NCBI GenBank assembly: GCA_002298995.1
Contig: DBMO01000053.1
Span: 20,015-56,890 of the forward strand
DNA length: 36,876 bases
Reading direction: 5' to 3'
Origin: Desulfarculales bacterium UBA696
GTDB lineage: Bacteria; Desulfobacterota; Syntrophobacteria; Syntrophobacterales; Syntrophobacteraceae
Below, piece after piece: positions 1 to 8,506 of this stretch (position 1 is the stretch's first letter; every line of letters starts with the position of its first letter). The translations under genes were made by a program, and so were the position numbers. The notes below the pieces were generated by a model. It did not search any database. It was not told the origin of the DNA and saw nothing but the letters and a program-made list of their open reading frames with translations.

Positions 1-419
1 GAATCCAGCGGCTTTAAACCCAAAGTTGTTGGCCTGCCGAGTAAGACACTGGATTCCCGCCCAGAAGCGCTACGGGAATGGCGTTGTTGAGGCTCGCGCC
101 TGCCTGTTCACTTAGCAGTTTTAAAAAAGGCTATTTGGGCAACAGCCCCAGGAGACCGCGCCCTAACCGGCGGCAAGCAGACAACCCACAAGCGGGGTTT
201 TAAACTCGCGACTCGCAACCCGCAACGAGCGCCGCAATCTCTTCACAATCCCGTTTTTAATGCCCCCGAAGTATGCTATTAAGACGATGAAACGGTTCTA
301 AAACAGAGGGGGTCTGTCTTTGGCCCAAAAAGGGGGGGCTTGTGCCGAACGGGCTATTTTCGTCCGGGCGGTGCGGGATGTGCGGAACGGGTCCGCGCTG
401 AAAATGGGGGCAACAGGGG
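1..419. other. Intergenic region upstream of folC, no gene seen
   Basis: I find no convincing coding region here. The stretch holds a REP-like hairpin (53-79), a short inverted pair GAATCCAG (1-8) / CTGGATTC (49-56), and a weak AACCC/GGGTT hairpin (183-199) followed by a few T residues that could end transcription from a gene left of the window. An in-frame TGA at 399-401 limits how far folC can extend upstream. No clear -35/-10 pair was recognised. Confidence 0.5.
53..79. repeat. REP-like hairpin, copy 1 (ATTCCCG...CGGGAAT)
   Basis: The arms ATTCCCG (53-59) and CGGGAAT (73-79) pair around a 13-nt loop. The segment recurs almost identically at 25632-25658, with the same CCAGAAGCGC loop core and the same GGCGTT flank. 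Two intergenic copies 25 kb apart with conserved stem, loop and flank point to a dispersed extragenic palindrome rather than chance. Confidence 0.6.
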
Positions 420-1703
420 TTGGCGCTTTCCAGCTATAAAGAATCACTCGATTATCTCTACGGACTTCAGAAAAACGGAATCAAGTTCGGCCTGAACTGC
501 ACGGAAAATCTCCTTGCACGGGTCGGCGATCCGCATCGGAAGCTCCGGTTCGTGCATATCGCCGGGACCAACGGAAAGGGTTCCACGGCGGCGATGCTGG
601 CCGGCATCCTCGAAGGGCATGGCTTCAAGACGGGCCTCTATACATCTCCCCACCTGGTACGCTTCACGGAAAGATTCCGCCTGGGCGGGATCGAAGTTTC
701 AGTCGAACGTATTCTCGACGCTTTCGAAAAAATTCGCTCGGTAATCGACGACCGCCAGCCGCCCACATTTTTCGAGGTCACAACGGCAATGGCGTTCCTC
801 TGCTTTGCCGAGGAACAAGCCGACTTGGTCATTGCCGAGACCGGCCTTGGCGGTCGGCTCGACGCAACTAATGTGATCCATCCCGAGGTGTGCGTCATAA
901 CGAATATCGGCTTCGATCACCAGGAATACCTCGGCTCGACCCTTGGCTCGATTGCTCGCGAAAAGGCGGGAATTATAAAGGAGGGCGTTCCGCTGGTGAC
1001 CGGGGCCCTGCAGCCCGTGGTGCAGGGGATTTTCAAGACCACCTGCATGAACCTCAGGGCGCCGCTCTACAGGGCCAAAACCGATTTCCGCGTGAGGCGG
1101 GACTCAGACGGCTCTTTTCAGTATCGTGGAATCAGCCGCCAGTGGCAGAATCTTCGCGTGAACCTGAACGGGTTGCACCAGATAGGTAACGCAGCCCTCG
1201 CGGTTGCCGCCACGGAGCTGCTGGAGCAGAAAGGCCTTCTTTCAATCGCCCCGCCTGTGGTGGAAGGGGCGCTCGCGGAGGTAAACTGGCCCGCGCGACT
1301 CGAGGTGCTCGACCGCAACCCGACCGTCCTGCTCGACGGAGCGCATAACGCGCAGGGCGCGGAATCCCTTCGGGATTCCCTGAAGGAGTGCTTTCAGTTC
1401 GAGCGGCTGCACCTGGTGCTTGGGATCATGGCCGACAAGGATATCAGGGGCATTCTGAGACGGCTTCTTCCACTTGCCGAAACAGCCATTTTCACGCAGC
1501 CGCGCTATTCGAGGGCGGCAAGCCCGGACGAGCTGCGAAAGATGGCGCGCTCTTACATTCAGAGGCACTACGTCATCCCGGATCCCGCCTCTGCAATCGC
1601 GCAGGCGAGGCAACTCGCAGGTCCGGGTGATCTTATCTGCATTACCGGTTCGCTTTATTTCGCTGGAGAGGTAAAGGAGCTTTTCGGGGAGAAGGGGCTG
1701 TGA
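420..1703 (+). CDS. folC: Dihydrofolate synthase / folylpolyglutamate synthase
   Basis: Cytoplasmic ATP-dependent ligase of the Mur-ligase superfamily. It adds glutamate to dihydropteroate and then extends the gamma-glutamyl chain of folates. The 427-residue length is normal for bacterial FolC. Visible motifs are the P-loop GTNGKGST (about 49-56), TSPHLVRFTERF (about 75-86), AETGLGGRLDATN (about 141-153), EKAGIIKEGVP with the lysine region of the active site, and LLDGAHNAQG plus GIMADKDIRG in the C-terminal ligase domain. The start is a TTG at 420, preceded by GGGGG at 406-410; an in-frame TGA at 399-401 rules out a much longer protein. The last four bases overlap the GTG start of lptD, so the two genes are translationally coupled. 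Confidence 0.93.
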   Translation: MALSSYKESLDYLYGLQKNGIKFGLNCTENLLARVGDPHRKLRFVHIAGTNGKGSTAAMLAGILEGHGFKTGLYTSPHLVRFTERFRLGGIEVSVERILDAFEKIRSVIDDRQPPTFFEVTTAMAFLCFAEEQADLVIAETGLGGRLDATNVIHPEVCVITNIGFDHQEYLGSTLGSIAREKAGIIKEGVPLVTGALQPVVQGIFKTTCMNLRAPLYRAKTDFRVRRDSDGSFQYRGISRQWQNLRVNLNGLHQIGNAALAVAATELLEQKGLLSIAPPVVEGALAEVNWPARLEVLDRNPTVLLDGAHNAQGAESLRDSLKECFQFERLHLVLGIMADKDIRGILRRLLPLAETAIFTQPRYSRAASPDELRKMARSYIQRHYVIPDPASAIAQARQLAGPGDLICITGSLYFAGEVKELFGEKGL

Positions 1704-3964
1704 AACAAACGTTCCGAAAAGTAATTCGAGGGGGCCTTCTTCTTTGCTGCGTCCTGGCGGTTTTTACCGGCGCTAAAATGGCTGCCGCCGCCGATTCCGT
1801 GCCTTTTTCCGGCTCGTTCATGGTCGACCAGGGCATGGCTGCGGATGCAGCCAGGAGCGAGTGGAAAATCGAGGCGCAAGCGCTTGCCTACGACCAGCAA
1901 CGCGACCTCTACGAAGCTGAAGGCGATGTAAAGATAACCTCAGGGGACCGAATAATTCAGGCCGACCGCGCCGCGCTCGACATGCAGGAGCGCAAGGCGG
2001 AACTCTGGGGGAACGTCTATCTAAAATATGGGAAAAACTGGCTAAAAGGCAGTCACGTTACCTGGAATCTCGACACTGAGACCGGATGGGTTGACGATGG
2101 CCTCGTTTATTTCGAAGACAATAAGTTCTTCATGCAGGGGCGAAACATCAACAAAACGGGTCCCAACAAGCTCACTGCCGAGGAAGGATACCTGACCACC
2201 TGCGATCCGGCTCACCCGGATTGGAAGATTGAGTACCAGAGCGTGAACGTCGAGGTCGGCGGCTACGCCTGGGCAAGGAATATCTCGATGTGGGCCGGAC
2301 CCGTGCCGATCGCCTTCCTTCCGGTAGCGGGAGTTCCCGTTCAAAAGGATCGTCAGTCGGGGTTCCTGCTGCCTTGGGCCGGGTACTCCGATCTGATCGG
2401 CTACGACGTTGAAATACCATATTACTGGGTCATCCGGGACGACCTGGACGCCACTTTCTATGGCCGCTACATGAGCGAGCGCGGGTTTATGGGGGGCGCC
2501 GAATTACAGGTGAATAACCCTGAGTGGGGAAAGGGCGTCTGGATGTTCAATTACGTGAACGACCAGGTGGAGAAGTCCCTTTTGGCCGACCAGGGATACA
2601 CCTTCGAGACGCGGGACCGATTCTGGGCGCGCGCCCGCCACGATGTAAAACTTCCCTGGGATGTAACCGCCAAGATCGACATCGATCTGGTGAGCGACAA
2701 GAATTTTCTTCAGGAATTCTGGAACGGTTCAAGCTCCTATACACATACGGAGAAGATCTTTCAGCTCTACTTCGGGCGGGGCAGCCTCTACGACTGGACT
2801 TCGCTTGTGCGGGAGTCATCGATCTACCTAGAAAAACGCCGGGAATCTGACCTCCTGAGCATGGATCTGCGCTACTTCCAGGAGCTTCAGGACGCAATCG
2901 AGCCAAGCACAATCCAGAAGTTCCCGGCATTTGCCTACACGATGCTTCCGACGTGGGTAGGCAGCACCAATTTATATTACACGCTGGACAGCTCCGCCGT
3001 TAACTATTCCCGGCGGGAGGGGGATCAGGAGCAAAGGCTCGACGTCCGACCCCGAGTATATTACCCCATGCACTGGTTGGACTACATTAATGTGGAACCG
3101 TCCACCGGCTTTCGTTCGACATCATACATAGTGGAGTGGGACAACAAGAATCACGACGCCTTTAACCAGCGCGCGGTATCGGATACGAGCATCGAGGTCA
3201 ATTCGCGCGTGAACCGGGTCTTTCCGGTAAGCTTCGGCAATATGGTTGCGTTTCAGCACTCATTTCGGCCCGAAATTGCATACGAATATTCCGATCAGGC
3301 AATCTACGGGCATATACCCCAACTTGACCGGATTGATAAGGATCTATCCCGCAATGGCGTACGTTACGGATTTTCAACTTTCCTCACTGCCAAAAGCGTG
3401 GTTTACGATAAATCGGGCAATCCTGTTACCACCTATCGCGATTGGGTGCGGCTCAGGGCCTTTCAGTTCTATAATGTTGAAAAACCAACGGTGGAGGACC
3501 CATTTTTTACCACTCGCGTGATGGACGAGGGACTCTCGCCCCTGGGTCTCAGGTTTGATCTGACGCCGTTAAAATACATCTCCCTTTCCTATGACTCGGA
3601 TCTTGATTTCCGCTCCAAAGGCCAGGGGGATTTGCATGACTTGTACGTAACACTGGACAGCGGCAAGGGCCAGATACTGAGGGTGGATTACCAGCGCCGG
3701 AGTGATCTTGGAATAAATGAAATCATATCCGCCGTGCTCCTCAAGACGCTTCCAAACGTCTACCTGAATGCATACTACGACTATTTTCTTGATCAAGGAT
3801 ACCTGTACCAGCAGGGATATGGTCTGAAGTACGTTCACGGGTGTTGGGGGTTAGGGCTTGCCTATGAAAGATTGGGAGAGGATAATAGGTTTGTGGTCAC
3901 CATTGAACTGCTGGGCCTCGGTACGGTCGGCCGCTCCCTTTCTACTTCCAATATGGCTTATTAG
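1700..3964 (+). CDS. lptD: LPS-assembly outer-membrane protein LptD
   Basis: Outer-membrane beta-barrel of the Lpt pathway, which with the lipoprotein LptE places LPS in the outer leaflet. The GTG start overlaps the folC stop (GTGA). A signal peptide (about residues 1-31, ending in AAA-AD) is followed by an OstA/LptA-like jellyroll (about 50-160: EAEGDVKITSGDRIIQADRA) and then a long Tyr/Trp/Arg-rich barrel domain to residue 754. The characteristic TTCDPAHPDW motif carries Cys168, and a C-terminal HGCW motif carries Cys715. E. coli LptD has two cysteines at each of the two regions; here I see one at each, which would allow a single long-range disulfide. LptE is not in the window. An AT-rich inverted repeat starts on the last base of the stop codon. 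Confidence 0.92.
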   Translation: MKQTFRKVIRGGLLLCCVLAVFTGAKMAAAADSVPFSGSFMVDQGMAADAARSEWKIEAQALAYDQQRDLYEAEGDVKITSGDRIIQADRAALDMQERKAELWGNVYLKYGKNWLKGSHVTWNLDTETGWVDDGLVYFEDNKFFMQGRNINKTGPNKLTAEEGYLTTCDPAHPDWKIEYQSVNVEVGGYAWARNISMWAGPVPIAFLPVAGVPVQKDRQSGFLLPWAGYSDLIGYDVEIPYYWVIRDDLDATFYGRYMSERGFMGGAELQVNNPEWGKGVWMFNYVNDQVEKSLLADQGYTFETRDRFWARARHDVKLPWDVTAKIDIDLVSDKNFLQEFWNGSSSYTHTEKIFQLYFGRGSLYDWTSLVRESSIYLEKRRESDLLSMDLRYFQELQDAIEPSTIQKFPAFAYTMLPTWVGSTNLYYTLDSSAVNYSRREGDQEQRLDVRPRVYYPMHWLDYINVEPSTGFRSTSYIVEWDNKNHDAFNQRAVSDTSIEVNSRVNRVFPVSFGNMVAFQHSFRPEIAYEYSDQAIYGHIPQLDRIDKDLSRNGVRYGFSTFLTAKSVVYDKSGNPVTTYRDWVRLRAFQFYNVEKPTVEDPFFTTRVMDEGLSPLGLRFDLTPLKYISLSYDSDLDFRSKGQGDLHDLYVTLDSGKGQILRVDYQRRSDLGINEIISAVLLKTLPNVYLNAYYDYFLDQGYLYQQGYGLKYVHGCWGLGLAYERLGEDNRFVVTIELLGLGTVGRSLSTSNMAY

Positions 3965-4068
3965 GATTGAGGAATTTAGGAATTCAGGAATTGGGAAGTT
4001 TTGAAAAGGGCATGCGATGAGCCCTAAAGTTGCCGTTAAAACCAGTCAATTTCTAAATTGCTCAATCC
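3964..4068. repeat. AT-rich dispersed inverted repeat, locus 1 (behind lptD)
   Basis: The left arm at 3964-3985 (GGATTGAGGAATTTAGGAAT...) and the right arm at 4047-4068 (...CTAAATTGCTCAATCC) are reverse complements at 19 of 22 positions, separated by about 60 nt. Further GGAATT/AATTCC copies flank each arm. The left arm begins on the final base of the lptD stop codon, and the right arm ends 12 nt before the rplM promoter. Related structures occur at 27593-27696 and 33553-33680. A folded transcript could protect or end the lptD mRNA, but there is no T-tract of terminator type. Confidence 0.7.
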
Positions 4069-4080
4069 TCAATTCCTCCC

Positions 4081-4109
4081 TTGACAAGTCGGGCCCTCGC
4101 CGGTATTAT
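4081..4109 (+). promoter_or_regulatory. Sigma-70 promoter of rplM-rpsI
   Basis: TTGACA (4081-4086) and TATTAT (4104-4109) are separated by exactly 17 nt. This is a perfect -35 with a 5-of-6 match at -10. Transcription would begin near 4116, leaving a leader of about 38 nt before the rplM ATG, with GGAG at 4141-4144 as ribosome binding site. This fits the strong constitutive expression expected of ribosomal protein genes. Confidence 0.8.
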
Positions 4110-4153
4110 TTGCTGCTTCAGGTTAATTTTTCCAATTTTCGGAGATCCAGTCA

Positions 4154-4603
4154 ATGAAAACTGAGAGCGCAAAGTTTGAGCCGGATAAGCGCAAGTGGAT
4201 AGTGGTCGATGCCGAAAACCAGGTGCTCGGCCGGCTGGCGAGCCAAGTGGCGGTACGCATCCGCGGAAAGCACCTTCCCACTTTCACTCCGCATGTTGAT
4301 ACCGGCGAATTCGTCGTTGTCATAAATGCCGATAAGGTCAAGCTGACCGGCGATAAGTGGAACCAAAAGACATATTACCGCTACAGCGGCTACATGGGCG
4401 GCGTCAAGGCGATCACCGCGCGCAAGCTCATCCAGGAAAAACCCGATCGGATGATACGTCTTGCGGTATGGGGCATGCTTCCAAAGAACCGGCTGGGCCG
4501 GAAGCTTATCAAGAAGTTGAAGATCTACACTGGTTCCGAGCATCCACATGATGCCCAGCAGCCTGCAACTTTTAAGTTGATCGAAAAATACCCGGTAGTT
4601 TAA
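4154..4603 (+). CDS. rplM: 50S ribosomal protein L13
   Basis: Large-subunit ribosomal protein that binds 23S rRNA early in assembly. The 149 residues cover the whole family length. Recognisable blocks are KWIVVDAENQVLGRLAS near the N-terminus, GDFVVV-type GEFVVVINADKVKLTG, KTYYRYSGYMGG, and the C-terminal AVWGMLPKNRLGRKLIKKLKIYTGSEHPH. GGAG at 4141-4144 lies 9 nt before the ATG. It is followed after 54 nt by rpsI, the near-universal partner of rplM, so the two form one operon behind the promoter at 4081. Confidence 0.97.
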   Translation: MKTESAKFEPDKRKWIVVDAENQVLGRLASQVAVRIRGKHLPTFTPHVDTGEFVVVINADKVKLTGDKWNQKTYYRYSGYMGGVKAITARKLIQEKPDRMIRLAVWGMLPKNRLGRKLIKKLKIYTGSEHPHDAQQPATFKLIEKYPVV

Positions 4604-4657
4604 CTGAACGGAGCCATGCCCAGCGGGCAGGAAATACTTTCAGGAGATTTTTTCTAA

Positions 4658-5050
4658 ATGGCCGATGAACGTTTTTACGCAACGGGAAAGAGAAAGACCT
4701 CGGTGGCGAGGGTTTGGCTCAAGCCGGGGACCGGCAGGGTCGAGATAAACAAGAGGCCCTCCGAGGAGTACCTGGATAGGGAAACGAGCAAGATGGTTAT
4801 CGCTCAGCCCATGGCCCTGACAAATACGGTGGGCAAGCTCGACATTTACGTAACCGTTATGGGCGGCGGCATTTCGGGACAAGCAGGCGCGATCCGGCAT
4901 GGGATCTCGAAGGCGCTATTGGAACTCAATCCCGAATTCCGTGAAGTATTAAAAAGAGCCGGCTTTCTAACTCGCGACTCGCGAGTCAAAGAGCGGAAAA
5001 AATACGGACGCAAGAGCGCCAGGGCGCGGTTCCAGTATTCGAAACGCTAA
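4658..5050 (+). CDS. rpsI: 30S ribosomal protein S9
   Basis: Small-subunit protein whose basic C-terminal tail reaches the P-site tRNA. It has 130 residues, the usual length. The N-terminal ATGKRKTSVARVWLKPGTG block, the central GGGISGQAGAIRHGISKALLE block and the terminal KERKKYGRKSARARFQYSKR (ending in the invariant Lys-Arg) are all intact. AGGAG at 4642-4646 serves the ATG. It is cotranscribed with rplM, and a terminator-like hairpin follows the stop codon. Confidence 0.97.
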   Translation: MADERFYATGKRKTSVARVWLKPGTGRVEINKRPSEEYLDRETSKMVIAQPMALTNTVGKLDIYVTVMGGGISGQAGAIRHGISKALLELNPEFREVLKRAGFLTRDSRVKERKKYGRKSARARFQYSKR

Positions 5051-5068
5051 GCCGGACCCGGAGTAATC

Positions 5069-5103
5069 AACCGGGGCCGTACTGGCTACCCGGTTTTGCC
5101 CTT
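5069..5103 (+). terminator. Probable rho-independent terminator of rplM-rpsI
   Basis: AACCGGG (5069-5075) pairs with CCCGGTT (5089-5095), and a smaller GCC/GGC stem lies inside the loop (5076-5078 / 5084-5086). The following bases are T-rich (TTTTGCCCTTCATTTTC), although interrupted. It lies 19 nt after the rpsI stop and before argC, where an operon end makes sense. Confidence 0.5.
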
Positions 5104-5217
5104 CATTTTCTTTTAGCGACATTTGTAGCGAAACCGAAAAGTTCGGATTTGAATAATGGGGCGCTGTGCCGTCGGTGCAGTGCCCCTCATTTTGTCTGCG
5201 TTATGGAGCCCTTCCCA

Positions 5218-6258
5218 ATGTCCGTGCGCGTTGCAATAGCCGGGGCATCCGGCTACACGGGTTTCGAACTGGTGCGCCTCCTGTGCGCCCATCCTTCCGC
5301 CCTGATAAGCGGTATCACATCGAGGCAGCAAAAGGGCCACAGGCTCGACGACCATTATCCGGCCCTCAAGGGGCACTGCGATCTTGTCTTTACTGATACT
5401 GACCCTGAAAAGCTCGCATCCTCGGCTGACTTGGTCTTTACCGCGCTGCCTCACGAGGCCGCGATGGACATTGTGCCGGGGTTGCTGCAACTCGGTGTGA
5501 AAGTTGTCGACCTCAGCGCCGATTATCGCCTGAGGAGCCCCGAGGTTTACGGGCAGTGGTATTCGGTGCACAAAACCCCCGAACTCCTGGACGAGGCGGT
5601 CTACGGCCTTCCCGAACTTCACCGTGATCGCATCCGGGAGGCCCGACTGGTGGCAAATCCGGGGTGCTATCCGACGAGCGTTATCCTTGCCGCCGCGCCG
5701 CTTCTCGCAAAAGGGCTTATCGACCCGGCCACCATCATCGCGGATTCCAAATCCGGGGTTTCAGGGGCCGGGCGCGGGGTGTCGCTTGGAGTGCATTTTT
5801 GCGAAGTAAACGAGAGCTTCAAAGCCTACAAGGTGGCCGAGCACAGACATACGCCTGAAATCGAGCAGGAACTTAGTGCAATGGCAGGAGCGAGTGTGGT
5901 AATCAATTTTACGCCTCACCTCGTCCCGATGAGCCGCGGAATATTGAGCACCGTTTACGCCAGTCTCAGGAAGGGAGTGTCGGCCGGAGAGGTTGACGGC
6001 GCATTTCGGGATTTCTATGCAGGCGAGCCTTTCGTCAGGTTATCCGCGCCGGGAGGGCTTCCGAGTTCGCTCCAGGTGCGAGGCAGCAATTATTGCGACC
6101 TGGGCTGGAAGGTGGACCAGCGTACCGGAAGGGTCATAGTGGTCTCTGTCATCGACAATCTCACAAGGGGCGCATCAGGCCAGGCGGTTTGCAATATGAA
6201 CATTATGTGCGGGTTCGCCGAAAATGCCGGGCTTGATTTTGCCCCGTGGCAGCCGTGA
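5218..6258 (+). CDS. argC: N-acetyl-gamma-glutamyl-phosphate reductase
   Basis: NADPH-dependent reduction of N-acetylglutamyl phosphate to the semialdehyde, third step of arginine synthesis, in the cytoplasm. The Rossmann motif VAIAGASGYTGFELVRL is at the very N-terminus, the catalytic cysteine is Cys150 in ANPGCYPTS, and the HRHTPEIEQEL histidine block lies downstream. I place the start at ATG 5218 because GGAG (5205-5208) sits 9 nt upstream and the resulting 346 residues match the family. The frame stays open upstream to a TTG at 5149, but that would add about 23 residues with no homology-like features. argC after rplM-rpsI is a common order in Desulfobacterota. No other arg genes are in view. 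Confidence 0.95.
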   Translation: MSVRVAIAGASGYTGFELVRLLCAHPSALISGITSRQQKGHRLDDHYPALKGHCDLVFTDTDPEKLASSADLVFTALPHEAAMDIVPGLLQLGVKVVDLSADYRLRSPEVYGQWYSVHKTPELLDEAVYGLPELHRDRIREARLVANPGCYPTSVILAAAPLLAKGLIDPATIIADSKSGVSGAGRGVSLGVHFCEVNESFKAYKVAEHRHTPEIEQELSAMAGASVVINFTPHLVPMSRGILSTVYASLRKGVSAGEVDGAFRDFYAGEPFVRLSAPGGLPSSLQVRGSNYCDLGWKVDQRTGRVIVVSVIDNLTRGASGQAVCNMNIMCGFAENAGLDFAPWQP

Positions 6259-6300
6259 TGGATGCTGGAAATCGTGGGGCAAAATGGCCCATGGGAATTT

Positions 6301-7071
6301 ATGAACGAACATGATATCCAGGCCCGGCGAAACATCAAGCTGGTCCTTGAATACGACGGCTCAGGCTACCACGGATGGCAGCGGCAGGCCGGTAGTCTCT
6401 CAGTTCAGGAAATCGTCGAATCGCGGCTCGGGGTGATGCTCGGCGACAGGGTGGGTGTGCGGGCCTCGGGCCGAACCGACGCGGGAGTACACGCAAGGGG
6501 CCAGGTTGTAAATTTTTACACCCGAGCCAGACTAAAGCCGGAGGAAATTCTCAGGGGGCTCAACAGCCTCCTGCCGGGCGACATAGTGGTTCTGGATGCC
6601 GAAGAGGTGGATGAATCCTTTCATGCTCGCTTTTCCGCCGCCAGCAAGATCTATGAATACCACATTCTCAATCGTGCGGTTCCTTCGGCGCTCCTTAGAA
6701 AATATGCCTGGCACGTGCGCCGTCCGCTCTCTGTTGCTCCGATGGAAGAGTGCCTGAAGTTGATTTGCGGCATGAAGAATTTTTCGGCTTTCATGACTTC
6801 CGGCTCTCCCGTCTCGTCTACCGAGCGCCACATTATGCGGACGGCAATCGAGCGCCCCGGCGCGGATTTTTTGAAATTTGTGTTCGAGGCGAACGGCTTC
6901 CTGAGGCAAATGGTCAGAAATTTGACCGGAACACTTGTTGAGGTCGGAAAGGGAAGGCGCACGCCTGAGGAATTTGCAGCGATTCTCGAAAGCGGAGACC
7001 GCAGAAAAGCCGGGATGACTGCACCGGCCCACGGCCTTTATCTTGTCTCCGTTAACTACGGCCGTGATTGA
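6301..7071 (+). CDS. truA: tRNA pseudouridine(38-40) synthase
   Basis: Isomerises uridines 38, 39 and 40 in the anticodon stem of many tRNAs. The NIKLVLEYDGSGYHGWQRQ start block, the catalytic motif GRTDAGVHARGQV, and the C-terminal FLRQMVRNLTGTLVEVGKGR are intact. With the start at 6301 the protein has 256 residues and the catalytic aspartate is residue 60, the same number as in E. coli TruA, which favours this start. An in-frame ATG at 6262, just behind the argC stop, would add 13 residues without a ribosome binding site. It lies downstream of argC on the same strand and is probably cotranscribed with it and with the aminotransferase 22 nt further on. Confidence 0.94.
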   Translation: MNEHDIQARRNIKLVLEYDGSGYHGWQRQAGSLSVQEIVESRLGVMLGDRVGVRASGRTDAGVHARGQVVNFYTRARLKPEEILRGLNSLLPGDIVVLDAEEVDESFHARFSAASKIYEYHILNRAVPSALLRKYAWHVRRPLSVAPMEECLKLICGMKNFSAFMTSGSPVSSTERHIMRTAIERPGADFLKFVFEANGFLRQMVRNLTGTLVEVGKGRRTPEEFAAILESGDRRKAGMTAPAHGLYLVSVNYGRD

Positions 7072-7093
7072 ATAGAATCGGGGGGAAAGCAGA

Positions 7094-8290
7094 ATGAGAT
7101 TGGCCCAGAGGATTTCCCGGATAAAACCTTCCGCCACCCTCGCCATAAACACAAAGGCCAAGGAGCTCAAGCGAAGCGGCGTCAATGTGGTAAATTTCGG
7201 GGTAGGCGAACCGGACTGCGATACGCCGGAATCAATCCGGGAAGCGGCGGTGAAAAGCATTTGCGCCGGCCAGACGCGCTATACGCCGGTGGGTGGCATC
7301 GACGAGCTGAAAGATGCGGTCTGTCGAACCATGAAAGCCGACTACGGGCTCTCTTACGGGTTGGAAAACGTTCTGGTATCCTGCGGAGGCAAGCACGCCC
7401 TCTACAACCTTTTCCAGGCCCTGCTCGATCCGGGCGACGAAGTGATAATTCCCTCGCCTTTCTGGGTGAGCTATCCGGACATGGTGGAACTTGCGGGTGC
7501 GACCCCGGTCATACTCCGGTGCACGGAGGAAAACGATTTCAGGCTGACTCCCAGCGACCTCGAAGCCGCAATTACACCGAAGACCCGGCTCTTCATCCTC
7601 AACAGCCCCTCCAATCCAACCGGCAAGTATTATGGTGAAAAAGACCTGAAGGGCCTTGCCGACGTCCTTTTGCGCCACGAAAATGTTCTCATCGCAAGCG
7701 ATGATATTTATTACCGGATTCTTTCCGGGGGCCGGAAATGGATCAACATCGGCATGGTCGAGAACCGTTTGCTCGACCGCACCTTCATCGTGAACGGCGT
7801 CAGCAAGAGCTACTGCATGACGGGGTGGCGAATTGGCTACCTGGTTGGCAACGCCGAGGTAATCAAGGCGGCAACGAAGGTTCAGAGCCAGTCTACCAGC
7901 AATCCCACCTCCATTTCCCAGTGGGCGAGCGTCGAGGCGCTAAACGGCGACCAGGCGCATGTGGCAAAAATGGGGCAACTATTCGAGGTCCGACGCCGAC
8001 TTGTGTTGGACCGGCTCGCCAGGCTGCCCGGCGTCACCTGCCCGGAACCCGACGGAGCATTTTACGTTTTCCCGAACTTCAGCGCCTATTTTGGACGCAA
8101 ATACAACGGGCACGAGATAAAATGCTCGGCGGACCTTGCCGATTTCCTGATGGAAGTCGCCCACGTGGCCGTCGTCCCGGGTGTTGCATTCGGCGAAGAC
8201 AAATGCCTGCGCCTCTCTTATGCCCTTTCCGGAGAAGAGATATCGAGAGGGTTCGACGCGATTGAACTAGCCCTGAAGAAGCTCTCATAA
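7094..8290 (+). CDS. Class I PLP aminotransferase (aspartate aminotransferase type)
   Basis: PLP-dependent fold-type I aminotransferase of 398 residues, most like the AspC/AatA subgroup Ib enzymes that move the amino group of aspartate to 2-oxoglutarate. Visible features are FGVGEPDCDTP near the N-terminus, the substrate-side YTPVGGIDELKDAV, the NSPSNPTGKYY loop, SDDIYYRI, and the PLP lysine Lys238 in NGVSKSYCMTGWRIGYLVG. The C-terminal FYVFPNFSAYFG and CLRLSYALSGEEI blocks complete the family. GGGGGGAAAG lies just upstream of the ATG. Substrate range (aspartate, tyrosine or prephenate) cannot be read from sequence alone. A 14-bp perfect hairpin follows the stop. Confidence 0.9.
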   Translation: MRLAQRISRIKPSATLAINTKAKELKRSGVNVVNFGVGEPDCDTPESIREAAVKSICAGQTRYTPVGGIDELKDAVCRTMKADYGLSYGLENVLVSCGGKHALYNLFQALLDPGDEVIIPSPFWVSYPDMVELAGATPVILRCTEENDFRLTPSDLEAAITPKTRLFILNSPSNPTGKYYGEKDLKGLADVLLRHENVLIASDDIYYRILSGGRKWINIGMVENRLLDRTFIVNGVSKSYCMTGWRIGYLVGNAEVIKAATKVQSQSTSNPTSISQWASVEALNGDQAHVAKMGQLFEVRRRLVLDRLARLPGVTCPEPDGAFYVFPNFSAYFGRKYNGHEIKCSADLADFLMEVAHVAVVPGVAFGEDKCLRLSYALSGEEISRGFDAIELALKKLS

Positions 8291-8317
8291 AAGAAGATTT
8301 GGCAGGATTAAAGTTAT

Positions 8318-8353
8318 GTAGGGTGGGCACGGGCTTTATCGTGCCCACCCTAC
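8318..8353. repeat. Perfect 14-bp palindromic hairpin, possible terminator or REP element
   Basis: GTAGGGTGGGCACG (8318-8331) and CGTGCCCACCCTAC (8340-8353) pair perfectly around the loop GGCTTTAT. The 3' side continues TTTATCC. It lies 28 nt behind the aminotransferase stop, so it could end that transcript, but the T-run is short. From memory, the GTAGGGTGGGCAC palindrome turns up as an intergenic repeat in several unrelated bacterial genomes, so a mobile-origin element is possible. Confidence 0.65.
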
Positions 8354-8506
8354 TTTATCCGTTTGACAAATATTTCCGACATCGTGGAAGACTTTGGCCA
8401 CGGTTTCGTTGGACTGCAATCCAAGAAATCATGCCTGTCCTGCGAGGCGAATGTTAATGCAGCGCCCTTTGTTTACCGGGGACAACCTCCTATCGGATGC
8501 CTCTAA

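Noticed and set aside
4971..4990. Palindrome ACTCGCGACTCGCGAGT
   Set aside because: It lies inside rpsI and encodes conserved residues (LTRDSRVK); most likely a by-product of coding constraint.
8363..8391. TTGACA upstream of the radical SAM gene
   Set aside because: No acceptable -10 box lies 16-18 nt downstream.
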